Shown here: piece by piece, positions 33,251 through 38,498 of the stretch
Numbering within the stretch: the first letter of the stretch is position 1
How the letters are laid out: each line of letters begins with the position of its first letter
Assembly (NCBI RefSeq): GCF_012275575.1
Contig: NZ_NPIH01000253.1
Span: forward strand, 3,830-42,327
Reading direction: 5' to 3'
From: Paraburkholderia sp. SG-MS1
Lineage (GTDB): Bacteria > Pseudomonadota > Gammaproteobacteria > Burkholderiales > Burkholderiaceae
DNA length: 38,498 bases
Notes under the pieces: model-generated
Database searches by the model: none
The model's input: the letters and a program-made list of their open reading frames with translations, nothing else
What the model was told of the DNA's origin: nothing
Made by a program: the position numbers and the translations under genes

Positions 33251-33284
33251 CCAGCAGCGATAAGCCAGCAGCGATAAGCCAGCA
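33251..33284 (+). repeat. 14-bp tandem repeat before the catalytic subunit gene
   Basis: The unit CCAGCAGCGATAAG occurs twice in full (33251-33264, 33265-33278) plus six bases of a third copy. It lies in the 117-base gap between the gamma and alpha genes, directly ahead of the ribosome binding site (GAGGG). Copy-number change could alter the spacing or structure of the leader. Confidence 0.8.
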
Positions 33285-33297
33285 AAAGAGGGCAGCG

Positions 33298-34899
33298 ATG
33301 GCAAACTCACAATCCGCCGATATCGTCGTGGTCGGCTCGGGTGTCGCAGGCGGGCTGGTCGCGCATCAGCTGGCGCTCGCGGGCGCATCGGTGATTCTGC
33401 TCGAAGCCGGGCCGCGCATTCCGCGCTGGCGGATCGTCGAGAACTTCCGGAACTCGCCGGCCAAGTGGGACTTCTCGACGCCGTATCCGTCGACGCCTTA
33501 CGCACCGCATCCCGAGTACGCGCCCGCCAATCATTATTTGATCCAGAAGGGCGACCATCCGTATGACGCGCAGTATGTGCGGCTGGTCGGCGGCACGACC
33601 TGGCACTGGGCCGCCGCCGCGTGGCGGCTGCTGCCGTCGGACTTCCAGTTGCACAAGCTGTATGGCGTGGGACGCGACTGGCCGTATCCGTATGAAACGC
33701 TGGAGCCATGGTATGCGCAGGCCGAGGTGCAACTGGGCGTGTCCGGGCCGGACAGCGCGATCGATCTCGGCTCGCCGCGCTCGACGCCTTATCCGATGAA
33801 CCCATTGCCGCTGTCCTACATGGATCAGCGTTTTAGCGACGTGCTCAACGCTCGGGGTTTCAAGGTCGTGCCGGAACCGATGGCGCGCAACAGCCGTCCG
33901 TACGATGCGCGGCCCACTTGTTGCGGCAACAACAACTGCATGCCGATCTGCCCGATCGCCGCGATGTACAACGGCGTGGTGCATGTGGAAAAGGCCGAGC
34001 AGGCCGGCGCGAAACTGATTCCCGAAGCGGTGGTGTACCGCGTCGAAGCGGACAATAAGGGGCTCGTTACGGCGGTCCACTACAAGGACCCGAGCGGCAA
34101 CAGCACACGCGTGAGCGGCAAGCTGTTCGTGCTCGCCGCCAACGGCATCGAAACCCCGAAGCTGATGCTGATGTCGACCTCCGACAAGTTCTCGCGCGGC
34201 GTTGGCAACAGCGCCGACCAGGTGGGCCGCAACCTCATGGACCATCCGGGCACGAGCGTGAGGTTTCTCGCCAACGAACCACTGTGGCCGGGCCGCGGCC
34301 CGATGGAAATGACGTCGATCGTCAACTTCCGCGACGGCGCGTTCCGCTCCGAGTACGCCGCGAAGAAACTGCATCTGTCGAATGGCGTGCCGACTCTCGG
34401 CGTGAGCGCCGATCTGCTGAAAAAAGGCCTCACCGGCGCGGAGCTCGACCGGCAAATTCGCGACCGCGTGGCACGCACGCTGAGCATCGGCAGCTTTCAC
34501 GAGCACCTGGCGGAGCCGCACAATCGCGTCGTGCCGTCGGCGGACCACAAGGATGCGCTCGGCATCCCACAGCCCGAAATCTATTACTCGATCAACGATT
34601 ATGTGAAGAAGAGCGCCGCCACCACGCGCGACGTGTATGCGCAGATCGCGGCGCTGTTCGGCGGCACCGAAATCACCTTCGACGATTTTCTCGCGCCCCG
34701 CAGCCACATCATGGGCACCACGATCATGGGCGGCAATCCGGCGGATTCGGTCGTGGATGCGGACTGCCGCACGCATGATCACCCGAATCTGTTTATCGCC
34801 AGCAGCGGTGTGATGCCGAGCGCCGCGTCGGTGAATTGCACGCTGACGATCGCGGCCTTGTCGCTGAAACTGGCCGACAAGCTCAAGCGCGAAATCTGA
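33298..34899 (+). CDS. FAD sugar dehydrogenase catalytic (alpha) subunit, GMC oxidoreductase
   Basis: Oxidises a sugar or sugar alcohol (glucose in the B. cepacia homologue) and passes electrons through an iron-sulfur cluster to the cytochrome subunit. 533 residues with the start at MANSQSADI. The FAD-binding Rossmann motif VVGSGVAGGLVAHQ is at 11-24, with Glu36 for ribose. Cysteines 208, 209, 214 and 218 in PTCCGNNNCMPIC provide the 3Fe-4S ligands expected in this subclass. The C-terminal GMC domain has catalytic His470 (RSHIMGT) and Asn513 (SVNCTL). There is no signal peptide, consistent with export alongside the gamma subunit. The in-frame extension upstream to 33193 includes the tandem repeat and is rejected. 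The exact substrate cannot be read from sequence. Confidence 0.92.
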   Translation: MANSQSADIVVVGSGVAGGLVAHQLALAGASVILLEAGPRIPRWRIVENFRNSPAKWDFSTPYPSTPYAPHPEYAPANHYLIQKGDHPYDAQYVRLVGGTTWHWAAAAWRLLPSDFQLHKLYGVGRDWPYPYETLEPWYAQAEVQLGVSGPDSAIDLGSPRSTPYPMNPLPLSYMDQRFSDVLNARGFKVVPEPMARNSRPYDARPTCCGNNNCMPICPIAAMYNGVVHVEKAEQAGAKLIPEAVVYRVEADNKGLVTAVHYKDPSGNSTRVSGKLFVLAANGIETPKLMLMSTSDKFSRGVGNSADQVGRNLMDHPGTSVRFLANEPLWPGRGPMEMTSIVNFRDGAFRSEYAAKKLHLSNGVPTLGVSADLLKKGLTGAELDRQIRDRVARTLSIGSFHEHLAEPHNRVVPSADHKDALGIPQPEIYYSINDYVKKSAATTRDVYAQIAALFGGTEITFDDFLAPRSHIMGTTIMGGNPADSVVDADCRTHDHPNLFIASSGVMPSAASVNCTLTIAALSLKLADKLKREI

Positions 34900-34916
34900 G
34901 CCGATCGGAAGCCGTC

Positions 34917-36377
34917 ATGACGAAGATCACCGCTCGCGTGCCGCCGGACTATATGCTCGCGCAGCGTACGCAGCGTACGCAGCGTACGCAGCGTGCGCAG
35001 CGTCGCCGCATCAATGGAGCGATGCTCGCGGCGGCGTTTTCGCTGTTCGCGCTGGGTGTCGCGTGGCATGAGGCGCACGGGCCGAAAGCGCGGGCCGCCG
35101 ACGAATTGCAGATCATGCAGGCCCGCGCCGACGGCGCGTCGCAACCGGCCCGTGCCTTGGCGACACCAGTGGTTGCGGGCGGCAATGAGCTGGTCAAGCG
35201 TGGCGCCTACCTGACGCGCGCCGGCGATTGCGCGGGCTGCCACACGGCGGACCGGTCGCGCCCGTTCGCGGGCGGCCTGCCGATCGACACACCGTTCGGC
35301 ACCATCATGACGCCGAACATCACGCCGGACCCCGACACCGGCATCGGCCAATGGAGTGACGCCGATTTTCTGCGCGCGATGCACGAGGGCATCGGCAAGG
35401 GCGGCGAACGGCTGTACCCGGCGTTTCCCTATGCGGAGTACACGCGCGTCACCGAACAGGACGTGCTGGCGATTCGCGCCTACCTCGACACGCTCACGCC
35501 GATCCATTTCGCGCCGCCGGCCAACAGCCTGAAATTTCCGTTCAACCAACGCTGGCTCATGGTGGTCTGGAACCTGTTCAATTTCACCGAAGGCCGCTTC
35601 GTTCCCGATCCGAAGCAAAGCGCCGAATGGAATCGCGGCGCGTATCTGGTGCAAGGCCTCGCACATTGCGAGGCGTGCCATACGCCGCGCAACTTCATGC
35701 AAGGGCTGAAGTCGAGCGCGCGCTTTTCGGGCGCAGTGCAGGCCGGCTGGCACGCGTTCAACATCACGCCGGACAGCACGAGCGGCGTAGGCGAATGGCG
35801 CGATGACGAACTGATTGCGTATCTCTCGACCGGCGCCGCAGCGGGTCGCGCGAATGCGGCCGGTCCGATGGGCGAAGTGGTGGCCGGCAGCACCCAGTAT
35901 CTGTTGCGGATCGACCTGCGCTCGATCGTCATCTACCTGCGCTCGGTGCCGCCGGTCAGCGGCGGCGAAGCGCGCCCGCGCCACCAATGGGGCAATCCCG
36001 CCGACGACGTCAGCGTGCTGCGCGGCACTGCGATAAAGGGAGTGAACGGCGCCCAGCTCTTCGTCGCCCATTGCGCGAGCTGCCATAGCTGGACGGGGCA
36101 AGGCGTAGGCGCGAGCGCGCCGGGGGCGTATCCGTCGCTGATCCACAACTCGACGGTCGGCGCGAGCAGTGCTGACAATCTGGCGCAGGTGATTCTGCAT
36201 GGCGTCAGACGCACGACGAAGCATGCGGACGTCCTGATGCCCGCCTTCGGCAACCAGTTGACGGACGCGCAGGTGGGCGCGATCGCCAACTACGTGACCC
36301 GGCAGTTCGGCAATCCCCAGTCGACGATGACGGCCGAGCAGATCGCACTCCTGCGCGCGCCGCCTCGCGCGCAATAG
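34917..36377 (+). CDS. Triheme cytochrome c (beta) subunit of the FAD dehydrogenase
   Basis: Membrane-anchored periplasmic cytochrome that takes electrons from the catalytic subunit to the quinone pool or terminal oxidases. 486 residues from the ATG at 34917. Three CXXCH heme sites: C105-H109 (CAGCH), C251-H255 (CEACH) and C386-H390 (CASCH). Methionine ligands are likely in the following loops. The signal sequence (about 31-61) is preceded by a basic repeat-encoded stretch of Thr-Gln-Arg units. An alternative start at the ATG at 35022 (MLAAAFSLFALG), with GGAG just upstream, would skip that stretch. It follows the alpha gene by 17 bases, so the three subunits form one operon. Confidence 0.93.
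   Translation: MTKITARVPPDYMLAQRTQRTQRTQRAQRRRINGAMLAAAFSLFALGVAWHEAHGPKARAADELQIMQARADGASQPARALATPVVAGGNELVKRGAYLTRAGDCAGCHTADRSRPFAGGLPIDTPFGTIMTPNITPDPDTGIGQWSDADFLRAMHEGIGKGGERLYPAFPYAEYTRVTEQDVLAIRAYLDTLTPIHFAPPANSLKFPFNQRWLMVVWNLFNFTEGRFVPDPKQSAEWNRGAYLVQGLAHCEACHTPRNFMQGLKSSARFSGAVQAGWHAFNITPDSTSGVGEWRDDELIAYLSTGAAAGRANAAGPMGEVVAGSTQYLLRIDLRSIVIYLRSVPPVSGGEARPRHQWGNPADDVSVLRGTAIKGVNGAQLFVAHCASCHSWTGQGVGASAPGAYPSLIHNSTVGASSADNLAQVILHGVRRTTKHADVLMPAFGNQLTDAQVGAIANYVTRQFGNPQSTMTAEQIALLRAPPRAQ
34961..35005 (+). repeat. 9-bp tandem repeat within the cytochrome c coding region
   Basis: The unit GCAGCGTAC is repeated three times exactly (34961-34987), followed by two variants (GCAGCGTGC, GCAGCGTCG) to 35005. 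In frame it encodes a Thr-Gln-Arg tripeptide repeat at about residues 16-30, just before the signal peptide. The period is a multiple of three, so copy changes keep the frame. Confidence 0.9.
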
Positions 36378-36449
36378 ACTGCGCCGGATTGGTGCGTTTT
36401 CGGTAAGGAAGCCCGGAAACACTCGGTTTTTGCGTCGATTTGTGTCATT

Positions 36450-36477
36450 TTTGCCTACCAGGGCGCCAGGATACGAT
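36450..36477 (+). promoter_or_regulatory. Weak sigma-70 promoter candidate for the phosphatase gene
   Basis: TACGAT (36472-36477, four of six) with TTTGCC (36450-36455) 16 bases upstream, in the 125-base gap after the cytochrome gene. The match is modest; nothing else of note is seen in this gap. Confidence 0.3.
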
Positions 36478-36502
36478 AGGCACCCCGCATACGCGCTCGC
36501 GG

Positions 36503-37261
36503 ATGCAGCATTATCATGAACAAATGTCCTCTGTACTCGTCAACCCAGTTCAGCATCATGCTGCCAATGCGAGCGGCCGCGACTTCGTGGTCGGCGATCT
36601 TCACGGCTGCGTCGATGCGTTGCGCTATCTACTGCGCCTCATCGCGTTCGATCCGGCGCGCGACCGGCTCTTTTCGGTCGGCGATCTGGTCGATCGCGGC
36701 GAACATTCCGAACAGGCGCTGGCGCTGCTCGAGAAGCCGTGGTTTTTCGCCGTGCTCGGCAATCACGAAGACACGCTCTGCGCTGTCGCCGACGGGCGTT
36801 TGCGGCGTCAGTGGTGGTATGGAATCGGCGGCGCGTGGGCGGCCAACCTGCCCGACGAACGTTTGCAGCACTACGCGGAGCAGCTGCGGCCGCTGCCGCT
36901 CGTGCGCGTAGTGGGGAGCGGCAAGGAGCGCTTCAACATTCTGCACGCCGAATTTTTCGGCACCGATGCCGAGCTCGACGCGGGGAATTTTTCGGCAGAC
37001 ACCCGCCAGCAATTGCTTTGGGGACGCGACCTCGCGGTAGGCAACGCCGATCCGCTGCAGCAGCGCGGACTCTCGCTGACCTATTGCGGCCATACGCCAA
37101 TGCGCGACATCACGCAGATCGGTTCGCAGGTATTCATCGACACCGGCGCATTCGGCCCCGGCGGCAAGCTGACGATCGTGCAGCCGCAGGCGCTGCTGCG
37201 CTGGTCGGTTTCGGTCGAGGAAGCGCGCGCCGAAGGGGCGGCCGCGCTGGCGCTGCCCTGA
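36503..37261 (+). CDS. PrpA/PphA-type metallophosphoesterase (serine/threonine phosphatase family)
   Basis: Predicted binuclear-metal phosphatase related to lambda phosphatase and E. coli PrpA. The PPP-family metal motifs are all present: VVGDLHGC, VGDLVDRG, LGNHE, and later the histidines in LHAEF and CGHTPM. The protein is about 252 residues from the ATG at 36503 (MQHYHEQM); the ATG at 36524 (MSSVLV) is an alternative and neither has a strong ribosome binding site. It would dephosphorylate proteins or small phosphate esters; the substrate is unknown. It stands alone between the dehydrogenase operon and the convergent toxin-antitoxin pair. Confidence 0.88.
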   Translation: MQHYHEQMSSVLVNPVQHHAANASGRDFVVGDLHGCVDALRYLLRLIAFDPARDRLFSVGDLVDRGEHSEQALALLEKPWFFAVLGNHEDTLCAVADGRLRRQWWYGIGGAWAANLPDERLQHYAEQLRPLPLVRVVGSGKERFNILHAEFFGTDAELDAGNFSADTRQQLLWGRDLAVGNADPLQQRGLSLTYCGHTPMRDITQIGSQVFIDTGAFGPGGKLTIVQPQALLRWSVSVEEARAEGAAALALP

Positions 37262-37290
37262 TCCGTGCGCGCTGCCCGCGCAGCTTTGCG

Positions 37291-37307
37291 CTGGCCCGTC
37301 CGGCCAG
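37291..37307. terminator. Small hairpin between convergent phosphatase and toxin genes
   Basis: CTGGCC (37291-37296) pairs with GGCCAG (37302-37307) around a 5-base loop, ending exactly at the toxin stop codon. No T-run on either strand. Confidence 0.3.
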
Positions 37308-38009
37308 TCAGCCGACCTGGCTGAGTTCGAACACCATATCCACGCTCGTGCCGTTCCAGTTGTATTCCAGATATGCCGCGTGGCGGCAGTCGCGCAGCAG
37401 CGTGGTCCGGAACGCGGCGAGGCACTCGCCGCTGCTGTCTCGCACCGACGGATACACGATGCCCGGCGCGCCCGCCTCGCGCACGGCGCGGCCGAGCGAC
37501 TGCCCGGCCAGATAATCGTCCGGCGACAGTACGGCGAGATCGCGCGACGCGTCGTTGCGCAGATCGACCACGCTGCCTTGCGCCGCCACCGTGTACAGCC
37601 GCATCTGCTGGCGCATCGGCCGCTCGGCGGTTGCCTCCAGAAATTTCCCCGTGTGATAGCGCGTTTCGGCGATCGCGGTGGCGCGCGAACGGGCGCAGTA
37701 GAACACGCCATACGTGCCGTCGGAGAAGCGGCTGCCAAGCGGATTCAGATGCGTCAGTGCAGCCATGATCGGCCCATAGCCCGGGCCGAAACGGCGTTCT
37801 TCGCGCGGCACGAGGTCGAGTTCGCCGACTTCCGTGCGCAGCCGGTCGTTGGTCATCGCTTCGAGCGCGTAGAGCGCGTCGAAATCTTCTGGGGAGGCGA
37901 CCCGGTCGAACAGATTCACGGCCGGGAAACGCGTCGGAATCACACGATACGCGGGCGACCAGTCGAGCTGCGCGGGTGGCCAGCGGTCCTGCCAATGCGG
38001 TTGTGTCAC
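37308..38009 (-). CDS. RES-domain toxin (NAD+-consuming type)
   Basis: Toxin of a type II toxin-antitoxin pair. RES toxins degrade NAD+ (MbcT-like phosphorylase) or ADP-ribosylate a target such as PRPP synthetase (ParT-like). 233 residues, longer than minimal RES proteins. The naming residues are visible: Arg94 in GSRFSDGTYGVFYCA, Glu115 in ATAIAETRYH, and Ser188 in VYPSVRDSSG, with Tyr104 also conserved. The GTG start overlaps the antitoxin stop as GTGA, so translation is coupled; the open frame further upstream to 38258 lies inside the antitoxin gene. Antitoxin before toxin is the usual order. Whether it acts by NAD+ loss or ADP-ribosylation is not decidable here. Confidence 0.9.
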   Translation of the reverse strand: MTQPHWQDRWPPAQLDWSPAYRVIPTRFPAVNLFDRVASPEDFDALYALEAMTNDRLRTEVGELDLVPREERRFGPGYGPIMAALTHLNPLGSRFSDGTYGVFYCARSRATAIAETRYHTGKFLEATAERPMRQQMRLYTVAAQGSVVDLRNDASRDLAVLSPDDYLAGQSLGRAVREAGAPGIVYPSVRDSSGECLAAFRTTLLRDCRHAAYLEYNWNGTSVDMVFELSQVG

Positions 38010-38443
38010 GCCCAGCCGCCTCGCATCGCGTCGAGATACTGGCGCACGGCCACGAGATCGCTGATGTTGCCCGCCAGCATACGGTCCAGCGCGCGGCGGC
38101 CGCCGAACGGCGGCGCGCTGTTGGGGCGTTTGATCCAGGTGTCGGCGGCGCTGGGTTGCGGCAGCAGGATTTGCAGCGCTTTGTAGATGCCGAGCAGCAG
38201 TGACAGACGCTCGAGCGTGTCGCGCCCGAGGCGCGCCGTCTCGGGCGCTGCTTTCCACTTGAAGAAGGTGGAGCGGCCCGGCGAGCCGAGCAGCACGATC
38301 TGCTCGTCGGCGTTCAGATCCCAGTCGCGCGCGATGTTGAAGAACGCGCGCAGACCCGCCGCCGACATCTGCGGGAACGTGGGTGCCGAAACGGGCCGGC
38401 GAATCGGCTCTTCGGGCGAGTTGAGGCGGGCAGCGTGAGCCAT
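38006..38443 (-). CDS. Xre/MbcA/ParS family antitoxin
   Basis: Antitoxin partner of the RES toxin, 145 residues. An N-terminal Xre-like helix-turn-helix region (about 26-75, including LNADEQIVLLGSPGRSTFFKW) should bind the operator. The C-terminal DUF2384/ParS domain (about 106-145, PNSAPPFGGRRALDRML ... VAVRQYLDAMRGGW) inserts into the toxin active site in known complexes. A GGAGGG site lies 12 bases before the ATG, slightly far. A small dyad upstream is a likely autoregulatory site. Confidence 0.9.
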   Translation of the reverse strand: MAHAARLNSPEEPIRRPVSAPTFPQMSAAGLRAFFNIARDWDLNADEQIVLLGSPGRSTFFKWKAAPETARLGRDTLERLSLLLGIYKALQILLPQPSAADTWIKRPNSAPPFGGRRALDRMLAGNISDLVAVRQYLDAMRGGWA

Positions 38444-38469
38444 ATGGGGGTAAGTCCCTCCGTGTACTG

Positions 38470-38481
38470 AATATTGATATT
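38470..38481 (-). promoter_or_regulatory. AT-rich dyad upstream of the antitoxin gene
   Basis: AATAT-TG-ATATT (38470-38481) is a perfect 5+5 dyad, 27 bases upstream of the antitoxin ATG in an AT-rich island, with TTGGAC (minus strand, about 38483-38488) as a poor -35-like match. It fits an autoregulatory operator within the promoter, which continues beyond the window edge. Confidence 0.4.
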
Positions 38482-38498
38482 AGTCCAAATGTGGATTT

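Noticed and set aside
33298..36377. Naming the three-subunit enzyme glucose, sorbitol or gluconate dehydrogenase
   Set aside because: The subunit set is shared by several substrate types; sequence inspection alone does not fix the substrate.
1..38498. CRISPR arrays, tRNA genes, insertion sequences and prophage genes
   Set aside because: No regularly spaced repeats, cloverleaf-like segments, transposase or phage proteins were found; the only tandem repeats are the short 9-bp and 14-bp arrays.

Overview
The window reads as a piece of a high-GC betaproteobacterial chromosome, most likely Paraburkholderia or Burkholderia, probably the second chromosome. The evidence is the block (trpB, inferred just outside)-DNA methyltransferase-trpA-accD-folC-SPOR protein-cvpA-purF-metZ, the short cytosolic FKBP beside an AraC regulator, and the three-subunit FAD sugar dehydrogenase of the B. 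cepacia type. The species cannot be fixed from the sequence alone. No tRNA, rRNA, insertion sequence, prophage or CRISPR array was seen.

Left arm (1-8864, all plus strand). A beta-class adenine-type DNA methyltransferase precedes trpA, accD, folC, a DedD-like SPOR protein, cvpA and purF. This extends the accD-folC-dedD-cvpA-purF order known from E. coli. metZ follows purF after a 302-base leader that carries a convincing SAM-II riboswitch pseudoknot and, about 45 bases further on, a textbook intrinsic terminator. That arrangement suggests SAM-dependent transcription attenuation of methionine synthesis.

Middle-left (8960-12558). On the minus strand lie an FKBP prolyl isomerase and an AraC regulator. 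Divergent from them is a small histidine-kinase-like protein with an intact H-box but a decayed ATP-binding domain, preceded by a near-perfect sigma-54 promoter. A CNNM/CBS membrane transporter follows and ends in a perfect 15-bp dyad.

Centre (12599-31240, all minus strand, about 18.6 kb). A seven-gene alpha-glucan/trehalose operon is read right to left: glgE, treS-mak fusion, glgB, glgX, treZ, malQ, treY. Overlapping stop/start codons tie glgE to treS-mak and glgB, and treZ to malQ and treY. A large hairpin separates glgB from glgX. TreS-Mak and GlgE build linear glucan from trehalose through maltose 1-phosphate, and GlgB branches it. GlgX trims it, TreY and TreZ turn chain ends back into trehalose, and MalQ reshuffles short dextrins. 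Together they form a closed trehalose-glucan cycle without ADP-glucose genes. GlgE carries an extra N-terminal copy of its own catalytic domain that has lost its acid/base glutamate. A sigma-54-like promoter and two overlapping dyads lie upstream of glgE.

Right arm (31706-38443). It holds a DUF1345 membrane protein, a three-gene operon for a periplasmic FAD/3Fe-4S/cytochrome c sugar dehydrogenase with a good sigma-70 promoter, a PrpA-type phosphatase, and a translationally coupled Xre-RES toxin-antitoxin pair with a small dyad in front of the antitoxin gene.
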